Below, piece after piece: positions 54,901-62,099 of a stretch of 64,000 nucleotides of DNA. The stretch lies in NCBI GenBank assembly GCA_002723155.1, contig PBNO01000015.1, forward strand, positions 310,001 to 374,000, written 5' to 3'. Source of the stretch: Ponticaulis sp. (GTDB lineage Bacteria > Pseudomonadota > Alphaproteobacteria > Caulobacterales > Hyphomonadaceae). Below the pieces are notes generated by a model that was not told the DNA's origin, searched no databases, and saw nothing but the letters and a program-made list of their open reading frames with translations. Position numbers and translations under genes: made by a program. Numbering within the stretch: the stretch's first letter is position 1; every line of letters starts with the position of its first letter.

Positions 54901-55629
54901 ATGGGTGCGAATGATGCAGCACTAAGGGTGAAGGAGGCGATAAGCCATCTGAAATCCCAGAATGTGAAAGATCGCCAGCTGGTCGACGTTCTCGAGCTTT
55001 CGGGCGTCCTGACTGATGCGATGGGTCACTTCTTCAGTGCACTTGATGAAACAATCAAAGACGAGTTCGTCGATATTGCAGGCTTTATCAAAAAAGCCCG
55101 TAACGAAATCGGTGACCTCCGTCCAAAAGACATCAAAACAAACCGGATCCCTAGCGCTGGCGAAGAGCTGGAAGCGATCGTAGCCGATACGGAAATCGCT
55201 ACGGACAAGATCATGCAGACGGCGGAAGACGTTCTGGCCATGGATCCCGACAGCACCGAAGATTTCGGAATGCAGATTCAGGACAAGATGCTTGTCATCA
55301 TTGAAGCCTGTTCGTTCCAGGATCTGACCGGTCAGCGTGTATCTAAAGTCGTCAACACTCTGAAGCAGATCGAAGACCGTATCTCACGCTTCGCTGAAGT
55401 AATGGGTGTGGACGAAGACGAAGTCGAAATTACGCCGGAAGAACAGCGCCGCCGCGATCTCCTCCTCAATGGCCCTGCCATTGGTGGCCCGGAAACCGCA
55501 CAGGACGACATCGACGCGATGTTTGCCGAAGGCCCTGCAGGTCAGGATGATATCGATGCCCTCTTTGATGGCGATGACGCCGAAGGCGAAGAGGTCTCCC
55601 AGGACGATATCGACGCCCTGTTCGACTGA
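54901..55629 (+). CDS. cheZ: CheZ-like CheY-P phosphatase with three C-terminal DDIDALF motifs
   Basis: 242 residues from ATG 54901 (GGAAAA upstream); an earlier start has no site. A long helical hairpin carries the catalytic helix FQDLTGQRVSKVV with Asp141 and Gln145, equal in spacing to D143/Q147 of E. coli CheZ. The C-terminus has three copies of DDIDA(L/M)F, at about residues 202, 216 and 235. E. coli CheZ ends in one CheY-binding peptide, and FliM starts with a similar EIDALL peptide, so these are plausible CheY-P docking sites. It follows the CheY-like gene and is closed by a terminator. Confidence 0.88.
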   Translation: MGANDAALRVKEAISHLKSQNVKDRQLVDVLELSGVLTDAMGHFFSALDETIKDEFVDIAGFIKKARNEIGDLRPKDIKTNRIPSAGEELEAIVADTEIATDKIMQTAEDVLAMDPDSTEDFGMQIQDKMLVIIEACSFQDLTGQRVSKVVNTLKQIEDRISRFAEVMGVDEDEVEITPEEQRRRDLLLNGPAIGGPETAQDDIDAMFAEGPAGQDDIDALFDGDDAEGEEVSQDDIDALFD

Positions 55630-55666
55630 TCAATCTGACGAATTTACTTGATTGACCCAAAATCTG

Positions 55667-55700
55667 AATGCCTCTTGTCACTATGACGAGAGGCATTTTC
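55667..55700 (+). terminator. Terminator after cheZ that contains the next start codons
   Basis: A 14-bp stem AATGCCTCTTGTCA/TGACGAGAGGCATT with a CTA loop is followed by TTCATTT. Both possible ATG codons of the next gene (55668 and 55683) lie inside it. The T-run is short, so readthrough is possible. Confidence 0.65.
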
Positions 55701-57131
55701 ATTTGTGGTCCACTCATCGCGGCTGCGTTTCTGGCCGCCTCCCTCCCGAGTGCTCGCGCTCAGACCTCATGGTTTCTGATCGAGACTGCTGAAGGTGACG
55801 TGATTGGCGAAACTCAGACCGTCACTGAACGGACTGAGGACGGCGTAATCGAGCGGTCGATTAGCTATCATATGACGGGTGCGCCGGGAGAAAGACGGCT
55901 TCAGCAAACAAGACAGTCTGAAACTCTGTTCTCGCCATCCGGAGATTTTATTCGGTTTGCCCAGACTGGAATCGATGATGGCCGGGAAGTCAGTCTACGT
56001 GTTGAGCGGACTAATTCTGGACTAATGCTGGAGCGGTCAGCGCCCCGTATCGCAACGTCCACTTTAGCGGAGCCGCCCGCTTCTTTCGCAGCGCCAGACC
56101 TGACGTCCAGCATTCATTCATGGGACTTCGACGCCTCCCCTTTTGCGTCGTTCGACGGATTTAATCCGGAAACCGGCACCCTTCAGATAATTTCTGTGCG
56201 ACAGACGAGCAGGACTGATTTCGCCCCCGATATCCGCACCAGTTTTGCAGTGACCCGTTCTATCGAGGGAAATCCAGCCTCACTTAGCTGGCTACATTTC
56301 GACGAGGATAATCGTCTCACTGGTATGACACAGCCCAATCTTGGCGGAGACCTTTTCTTCCGACGCATGGATAGCGAGCCTGTCATTAGTCCGTCAGCTA
56401 ATCTGAATGCCGTGGAGACAGCCCGCATTCGGTCGCCCTACCGCATTTCAAGAACAGCGCTGCGCGGCCATATCCGATATGAGTTTGAACTGCCGGAAGA
56501 TTTCGACATATCGCTGCCGCAGACAGGCGAGCAACGCGTTCGCGTATCCGGACGCAACGTCACTGTCGACATCTGTGACACGTGTGGGCGGTTGGAGATG
56601 GACGAAGAAGCTCTGGCTGCAGCGCTACGCCCGACATTATGGCTGGAAAGTTCGCATCCTGACTTGCTGGACTATGCGGTCAGCGCGCGGAACGGAAGCC
56701 AGACGGACCGGCAAGTCATGGAATGGCTGGTAAATCGCCTGACACGTCGTTTTGGTCGGGTGAATTTTTCCGGGCATTATTCTGCACTGGAGCGCTTCAG
56801 GAGCCGCGAAGGCGATTGTGTGGAAGATGCTCTGGTACTGGCCGCGCTTGGACGAGCGGCAGGAATACCAAGCCTTGTCGCCAGCGGCCTAGTCTACACC
56901 CGAGAAGCCTATCACGGCACCAGCAACAGTTTCATGCCTCATGCCTGGGTCGTGGCATATGTAGATGGTGAATGGGTGAGCTTTGACCGCGCGCTGGGAG
57001 ACTTTGACGCCGGACATATTGCACTTGGCCTGGGAGACGGCGAGCCGTTCCAGTTTAATGCATCAAATCAGATTGCATCCCTGTTGAACTGGACCGCCAT
57101 GAATGAGGTACGCAGAAGACCTTCTGAATAA
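55683..57131 (+). CDS. Exported transglutaminase-like cysteine protein
   Basis: 482 residues. Signal peptide MTRGIFICGPLIAAAFLAAS, cut near ARAQTSW. The C-terminal transglutaminase-like domain has the Cys in REGDCVEDALVLAALGRAAG, His in FMPHAWVVAYVDGEW and Asp in FDRALGDFDAGHI. The larger N-terminal part is beta-rich and unassigned; CDTCGRLEMDEE is a small Cys pair. Such enzymes may crosslink or cleave peptides. ATG 55683 (or 55668) lies in the preceding terminator hairpin with no ribosome site, so the start is uncertain. Confidence 0.8.
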   Translation: MTRGIFICGPLIAAAFLAASLPSARAQTSWFLIETAEGDVIGETQTVTERTEDGVIERSISYHMTGAPGERRLQQTRQSETLFSPSGDFIRFAQTGIDDGREVSLRVERTNSGLMLERSAPRIATSTLAEPPASFAAPDLTSSIHSWDFDASPFASFDGFNPETGTLQIISVRQTSRTDFAPDIRTSFAVTRSIEGNPASLSWLHFDEDNRLTGMTQPNLGGDLFFRRMDSEPVISPSANLNAVETARIRSPYRISRTALRGHIRYEFELPEDFDISLPQTGEQRVRVSGRNVTVDICDTCGRLEMDEEALAAALRPTLWLESSHPDLLDYAVSARNGSQTDRQVMEWLVNRLTRRFGRVNFSGHYSALERFRSREGDCVEDALVLAALGRAAGIPSLVASGLVYTREAYHGTSNSFMPHAWVVAYVDGEWVSFDRALGDFDAGHIALGLGDGEPFQFNASNQIASLLNWTAMNEVRRRPSE

Positions 57132-57139
57132 TTGCAGGA

Positions 57140-57553
57140 TTATCCGGCGTCTGCACTGTCTTCATCGTCATAGATGATCGGCAGCTCATCAAGATCTACC
57201 GGCTCCGACACATCCTGCATGTCTGCTGAATGCGGATCACGGATACCACCAACGATGATGTAGACCGGTTCAGGCGGTGAACAAATCTCAGCGTCCTGCG
57301 CATGGGCAGTCTGGAGGCCTGTCACAGAAGCCCCTGCTACAAGGGCAGCAAGTGCCGCCTGTTTCAGCGGGATTTCGTAACGTACGCAGACTTCCCCGGA
57401 ACATGACGACAAAAAGGAGATGCGGTCTTCCTGAGTCATGGCAGAAAGATTGGTGACGTCTCGTTTGCACAGCTTACAGGTTTCGCCCGTCAGAATATCT
57501 GAAATATCGCCCTTATAGGGGCATGGCGACGTAATTTTCGGAAACGCAGGCAT
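57140..57553 (-). CDS. Small cysteine-rich single-membrane protein
   Basis: 137 residues, no signal peptide at the start. The N-terminal 55 residues carry cysteines in SPCPYKGD, GETCKLCKRDV, SSCSGEVCVRYE, arranged like a small metal-binding or redox knuckle. A hydrophobic segment (AALAALVAGASVTGL) follows, then an acidic tail. The topology suggests a cytoplasmic Cys domain and a periplasmic tail. I have seen similar short proteins in other alphaproteobacteria but know no function. It is convergent with the transglutaminase-like gene. Confidence 0.6.
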   Translation of the reverse strand: MPAFPKITSPCPYKGDISDILTGETCKLCKRDVTNLSAMTQEDRISFLSSCSGEVCVRYEIPLKQAALAALVAGASVTGLQTAHAQDAEICSPPEPVYIIVGGIRDPHSADMQDVSEPVDLDELPIIYDDEDSADAG

Positions 57554-57607
57554 CTGACTTCCTCCACAATTTCGAGGAATTCTAGCACACCGTGAAAGGA
57601 AATGCGA

Positions 57608-58468
57608 CTACCAGCAGAGCCCCGGCATGGCGTAGGTCGCTGTCACGCCGCTGCGTTCCAGCAGTTCGGTCGTGCTTGCCTCGAAATTGCTGGCGGACTG
57701 ATTGAGCCCCGTACCTACATAGAGACAATCCATACCGCGATGATTGGCGCCTTTCATGTCCGTGATTGGCCCGTCGCCAATCGCCAGCAGGCGGGAACGC
57801 GGAATGTCCGGAAAGCCAAGGCGCGCCAGATGCTGTTCGGCGAGATCGTAAATCGCATCATGCGGCTTGCCCGGATAGATAACGGGGCCGCCCTCTTCCT
57901 CATAAATGCGCGCAATTGCACCCGCGCACCATTGAAGCGTATTGCCAACGCGCACCTGAATATCCGGATTGGCGCAGATCATTTCCAGCCCACGCTTTGC
58001 CAGCGGACGCAGCTCTTCGCGATAGTCTTCAGGATGTTCATTCGCCTGATCGCGCATGCCCATGGCGACGATAAATGCAGCATTTTCAGGCTCTGAAAAC
58101 TCAAGGCCGGACCCAACAAACAACGTGTTATCCCGCTCCCATGAATTGTCGGTTCCGAGACGATAAGCTGGCCCCGGTGCACGCTCGTCTATCACCAGAC
58201 GTGTCGCATCTCCTGATGAGGCAATCGCGTTATAGCAGTCGCGGCGGACGCCAAAGCCCGGAAACAGCGCTTCAACCTCGCGGGCCTGAACTGGCGCATT
58301 CGTCACCAGAATGACCGGCTTGCCCTCTTTTCTGAACGCCGCGAGCGCGTCGCAGGCATCGTGAAAGGCTTCGCGGCCATTATGGATGACGCCCCATACA
58401 TCACAGAGAATCGCGTCATATCGGTCGTGAATTTCGGAAAGTCCGGCAGGAAAAAGCGGTGCTGTCAT
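57608..58468 (-). CDS. HAD-type hydrolase, TIGR01459 family
   Basis: 286 residues, HAD superfamily class IIA. Nucleophile motif DAILCDVWGVIHNG, motif II VILVTNAPV, cap region with conserved DNSWERD, and motif III/IV YPGKPHDAIYDLA with AIGDGPITDMKGANH. The N-terminal motif ends in Trp-Gly rather than Asp-Gly (DVWGV), which is the feature of this subfamily. Substrate unknown. It sits beside tipF on the same strand. Confidence 0.9.
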   Translation of the reverse strand: MTAPLFPAGLSEIHDRYDAILCDVWGVIHNGREAFHDACDALAAFRKEGKPVILVTNAPVQAREVEALFPGFGVRRDCYNAIASSGDATRLVIDERAPGPAYRLGTDNSWERDNTLFVGSGLEFSEPENAAFIVAMGMRDQANEHPEDYREELRPLAKRGLEMICANPDIQVRVGNTLQWCAGAIARIYEEEGGPVIYPGKPHDAIYDLAEQHLARLGFPDIPRSRLLAIGDGPITDMKGANHRGMDCLYVGTGLNQSASNFEASTTELLERSGVTATYAMPGLCW

Positions 58469-58517
58469 GGCCTAGGCGTTAGCCTAATCGACAGATCAAG
58501 AAAAGGGTCTGAGCGCC

Positions 58518-59774
58518 TTAGATTGCGTTGCGGTGCATGAAATCCGTTGGCGGCGCTGTTTCTTCCATCAGGCTCTCTTTGATCGGACGTGCTTCGCCGA
58601 ACACATAGCCCTGACCATAAGGGATATCGAAGTCGAGAATTTCGACGACTTCTTTCTCGGTTTCGACCTTCTCTGCGATCAGATCGACGCCGTAGCGCAT
58701 GAACACGGCAGGCACATCCTGCGGCGCGGTTGAACGCGTCACAGCCGAAATCGGGCGAGGTCCGCCTTCGACGAGCTGCTCAAGTAGCTTGCTGCCTTCG
58801 ACTTTGAGGAATTTCACCTGCTCGGCCTGCATTTCCGGCAGGTTCACATCAATGCCGTCAGCCTTATCGAGCGAGAAACGGAAGCCAAGGTCAGACAGAC
58901 GCGCCATATGACGGGCTGTCGTTGGCGAGCGACGCGCAAAGTCCTTCGCTGAAATTTCGAAAATCAGAGAGCCGGCAAGATCGCGGTTCTCTTTGATGAA
59001 TTCGAGGAATTGCGGGAAGAAAGCCTCATCTTCCAGAGACGAGATTGCTACGTTGCAGAATACGCCAATACGGCGGTCTTTCTCGCTGAGGCGGCGAACG
59101 ATCTGCACGCAACGGAAAAGCAACATGTTGTCGATGACGCCCAGAAGCCCTGCCTCTTTTGCCGCGCCGAGGAACTCGCCCGGCATGATGAGCTGATCGT
59201 TCTCGTCACGCAGGCGCGTAAAGCCTTCATAGAAGCAGACACGGCGCTGCGGCAGGCTGACGATTGGCTGCAAATGCAGATCAACGCGGTTGGAATCGAG
59301 CGCATCCTGAACTGCCTGAAGCGCTTCTTCCGGAGACCGCTCACCCGGCTTGCCGCTCACACCAGCCAGACGCGGATTGCGCTTGGCGCTCTCCATTTTA
59401 GCCTCAAAGCTTTTGCCGAGACGCTGGATCAGGTCTTCAAGCTCGCGCATTTCGGCCACGAGAGTCTGACGACGCTCAGACACTTCGCGCTGAAGTGATT
59501 CTTCCATCACCCCCATACGCGCTTCCAGAACTTCAGATTTCTGATGCGCTTTGCGCAGCTCATTGCGCATAGAAAGCAAGCGGGATTCAAGCAGTTTCGC
59601 ACGCTCTCGGCTCACCGCCATGACGTGCACAAGGCCGGACACAGATACTGTCGCGAGCGCTGATATTACTGCAATTTCAAAGGAGTAAGACGTGAACTGA
59701 AAAAAGCAAATACCCAGAAACACACCTACGACGACGTAGGAGGCAGCAATCAGAATATGCGCGAATGCTGGCAT
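58518..59774 (-). CDS. tipF: TipF-like c-di-GMP receptor with degenerate EAL domain
   Basis: 418 residues: two membrane helices at the N-terminus (HILIAASYVVVGVFLGICFF, EIAVISALATVSVSGL), a coiled coil (about 60-130) and an EAL domain (about 165-400). The catalytic motifs are altered: YEGFTRL for EAL, LDKADGID for the DDFGTG loop, FLKVEG for the next one. The Glu of FEIS and EKVET are kept. In Caulobacter, TipF binds c-di-GMP without degrading it and recruits flagellar basal-body proteins; this architecture matches. Linked to cheY/cheZ a few kb away. Confidence 0.85.
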   Translation of the reverse strand: MPAFAHILIAASYVVVGVFLGICFFQFTSYSFEIAVISALATVSVSGLVHVMAVSRERAKLLESRLLSMRNELRKAHQKSEVLEARMGVMEESLQREVSERRQTLVAEMRELEDLIQRLGKSFEAKMESAKRNPRLAGVSGKPGERSPEEALQAVQDALDSNRVDLHLQPIVSLPQRRVCFYEGFTRLRDENDQLIMPGEFLGAAKEAGLLGVIDNMLLFRCVQIVRRLSEKDRRIGVFCNVAISSLEDEAFFPQFLEFIKENRDLAGSLIFEISAKDFARRSPTTARHMARLSDLGFRFSLDKADGIDVNLPEMQAEQVKFLKVEGSKLLEQLVEGGPRPISAVTRSTAPQDVPAVFMRYGVDLIAEKVETEKEVVEILDFDIPYGQGYVFGEARPIKESLMEETAPPTDFMHRNAI

Positions 59775-59849
59775 GAAGGGCCTTTGCGATCAGTGTGTTG
59801 TAACTTCAGTTATCGCATTAATACACTGTTTTGGTTAACACATTGATTG

Positions 59850-60171
59850 TCTATGATTCAGTGCTGATGGCAATCTCGCGCCCCCAAATTCATGGGGAAG
59901 ACCAGTGCCGGATGCACAAGATTTTGTGCCGCTCCTTCCCCCACAAACTCCGTTCTCACAGCTTCTTCTTAAAAAGCGGACCGCGTTGACCTCAGGAGTG
60001 GCAAATGCGCAACGCAGCTGAACCTCGTTGAATTCGATGCAGAAAAGCGTCTGGACCAGAATTCATTCACATGGCATTCATCTGGCAGCTCAAGTCCGCG
60101 GCCTGATGGCCGGACGGGGGCGATCTGGGGAGTACGGGGTCTGGTGTTCGCACCGGGCCCCGTCGTCTTTT
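59850..60171 (+). ncRNA. Candidate non-coding or leader-type transcript
   Basis: The 423-nt gap between tipF and the next gene. A -10-like TATGAT is at 59852-59857 with no good -35. At 59994-59998 AGGAG precedes ATG 60005 by 6 nt, opening an 8-codon frame (MRNAAEPR, stop 60029-60031). Further on are a hairpin CGGCC/GGCCG and a strong plus-strand terminator. No plus-strand gene follows closely. The extent at the 5' end is a guess. Confidence 0.35.
60134..60171 (+). terminator. Strong rho-independent terminator
   Basis: A 13-bp stem ACGGGGTCTGGTG/CACCGGGCCCCGT (two G-U pairs) with a TTCG loop, followed by CGTCTTTT. It has a T-run only on the plus strand, so it ends a plus-strand transcript. 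Confidence 0.85.
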
Positions 60172-60197
60172 AAGAGCCTTTTTTCCTGCAATCAGAG

Positions 60198-61151
60198 TTA
60201 ATCGAGCAGAGCTGGCTCTGTATCGACAGGCTGCCAGCTAAGCCCTGCTGACTGAAAATTCGGCCGCACATCCGGATTTGCCACACCAACTGTGATCAGG
60301 GCACTCGCGCTACGCTCCTGCGCGTAATCCCTCGCCTCGGTAAGAGACGGACAGTTCAGACCGGCAGATAGAATTTCGCGGCGCCGCGCCACCAGATCTT
60401 CGCGTTCGGCGTAACGACGCATTTCAGAAAGCTGTACCCGGTCGACCACGGGCACAAAAACGCCATCGGGCGATAGGCCTGCTATTGGCGCGTCCATACC
60501 TTCGCACGAATAGATATCCAGTGCCTGCCCTTCATAGGTCACACGATAGGCGATGATCTGGTCGCCGCGATCATTGAGCCGTGAGTGCGCCAGCACCTGC
60601 AAATCGCCCGTATTGAAGACGGAAAACCGTTCGGCGGCACTCGGCACAGGCCGGACAGAAAACCCTGCCTGCCGTGAATCCAGCGTATTGGCGCTATCCA
60701 TTTGCACCAGCGCGTCAGGGATCAGCATCGCCTCATCAAGCGCCTGAAGCGTTTCCAGATAGAGCTCGCCCGTTACCAGAGCCTGTCTGTAGGGACGCCC
60801 GGAAACCCAGGTTTCATAGCGAAGTCCCATCACGCCAGCTGAAGACTCAGGCTTCCCGTCCATAAGAAAGATAGCATCCAGAGGCCCGATGCCGCGCCAG
60901 TCATTATGGAGCGGCGCACCAAAGACCAGCCGTTTGCCACCTGCCTGCACAAGCACGCAGGGCGCAATGGCACTTGGGTTTTCTGCGCATGAGCTCACCA
61001 TGAAGGACCATGGTTCAGCCGTGAATGGGGATGGCACAAGCGTCTCAGCACCTGCCCTGTCTTCGGGCTGCAACAGTCCGAACAGGCTAAGCCCTCCAGC
61101 GCCGACCGCGGCACCTGCAATCAGGGCAATGAGAGCTGTTTTTTTCGTCAC
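60198..61151 (-). CDS. Degenerate metallo-beta-lactamase-fold protein, membrane anchored
   Basis: 317 residues. N-terminal signal or anchor MTKKTALIALIAGAAVGAGG. PCVLVQAGGKRLVFGAP then IGPLDAIFLMDGKPESSAGV and RPYRQALVTGE line up by eye with metallo-beta-lactamase-fold hydrolases, where LDAIFL is followed by T-H-x-H-x-D-H. Here the place of the metal motif holds MDGKPE (residues 97-102), so no metal binding or hydrolysis is expected. Later histidine ligands are missing too. The fold assignment is inference. The stop lies 4 nt before the FAH-family stop region on the same strand's next gene, so the FAH gene, upstream, likely co-transcribes it. Confidence 0.6.
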   Translation of the reverse strand: MTKKTALIALIAGAAVGAGGLSLFGLLQPEDRAGAETLVPSPFTAEPWSFMVSSCAENPSAIAPCVLVQAGGKRLVFGAPLHNDWRGIGPLDAIFLMDGKPESSAGVMGLRYETWVSGRPYRQALVTGELYLETLQALDEAMLIPDALVQMDSANTLDSRQAGFSVRPVPSAAERFSVFNTGDLQVLAHSRLNDRGDQIIAYRVTYEGQALDIYSCEGMDAPIAGLSPDGVFVPVVDRVQLSEMRRYAEREDLVARRREILSAGLNCPSLTEARDYAQERSASALITVGVANPDVRPNFQSAGLSWQPVDTEPALLD

Positions 61152-61155
61152 TCGA

Positions 61156-62028
61156 CTATCCGATGCGCGTCAATCCTGCTTCGTCAGCGATCACGTGCTC
61201 AATATGGCCGATTCGATCAATCTCTACACGGACACGGTCGCCGGTTTTCATGAACTTGGGTGGATCATAAGCGACGGCCACGCCAGCAGGCGTGCCCGTG
61301 AAGATGAGATCACCCGGCTCCAGTGTGAAGGCCGCGCTCAGATGCGCAATCATGTCAGGGATTTTGTGGATCAGGTCAGCTGTCGTGCCACTCTGGCGAA
61401 CCTCGCCATTCAGCAGCGTTCGCACACCCAGCGTATTAGCATCGCCGATTTCATCCGGCGTGACGATCCACGGCCCAACAGGCGCGTGCGTATCAAAGCC
61501 CTTGCCCATAATCATGGTTGGGGTTGCGCGCTGCCAGTCACGAACGGACACGTCATTGCCGCACATATAGCCCGCAATCAGTTCATCGGCGCGCTCTGCC
61601 GGAATATGGCGGCCACCGCGACCAATCACGACGACGAGTTCGGCTTCATAGTCGAGACGGTCTGACACCTTCGGCATGTCAATCGTACCATACGGTGCGT
61701 TCAGTGCCGTGACCTGCTTTACAAACCAGGTCTGGCGCTCTGGCGGTTCGCGGCCGGTTTCTCGGGCATGATCAAGGTAATTGAGCGCAATCGCAAGTAT
61801 TTTGCGCGGCGCTTTTACCGGCGCCAGCAGCTCGTCTTCTGTGAACTCAATGGCCTCGCCGCCATCAATGGCAGCCTTGCCCGCTTCGGCAAGCGCTTCA
61901 GGATCCGCAAGCCAGGCCTCTATCGGTTTGTCTTCGCCCGCCACCTCAGATTGCAGCCGGTAGGCATGGTTATTTTGAAACACAACCGAAAAATGTTGCC
62001 CAAATTTTGTGATCCGTCCGAACTTCAT
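61156..62028 (-). CDS. Fumarylacetoacetate hydrolase (FAH) family protein
   Basis: 290 residues. Metal-binding carboxylates in DYEAELVVVIGRGG (E-x-E) and GYMCGNDVSVRDWQ (Asp), with GKGFDTHAPVGPW and DLIFTGTPAGV. Members act on C-C bonds in acylpyruvates or 2-keto acids, for example in aromatic catabolism. N-terminal ~70 residues form the extra small domain. ATG 62026-62028 with AGGTGA upstream. It precedes the degenerate metallo-beta-lactamase-like gene by 4 nt, one operon. Confidence 0.93.
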   Translation of the reverse strand: MKFGRITKFGQHFSVVFQNNHAYRLQSEVAGEDKPIEAWLADPEALAEAGKAAIDGGEAIEFTEDELLAPVKAPRKILAIALNYLDHARETGREPPERQTWFVKQVTALNAPYGTIDMPKVSDRLDYEAELVVVIGRGGRHIPAERADELIAGYMCGNDVSVRDWQRATPTMIMGKGFDTHAPVGPWIVTPDEIGDANTLGVRTLLNGEVRQSGTTADLIHKIPDMIAHLSAAFTLEPGDLIFTGTPAGVAVAYDPPKFMKTGDRVRVEIDRIGHIEHVIADEAGLTRIG

Positions 62029-62099
62029 CACGTCACCTCTTGCTTTCCGTGTCTCGTCACTGCAGCGATAAAGTGTTTTTATGCGTACCGGAAGAAGTA

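Noticed and set aside
60111..60131. GGGGGCGATCTGGGGAG-like stretch reminiscent of RNase P RNA
   Set aside because: The universal P4 elements and the rest of the RNase P core are absent.
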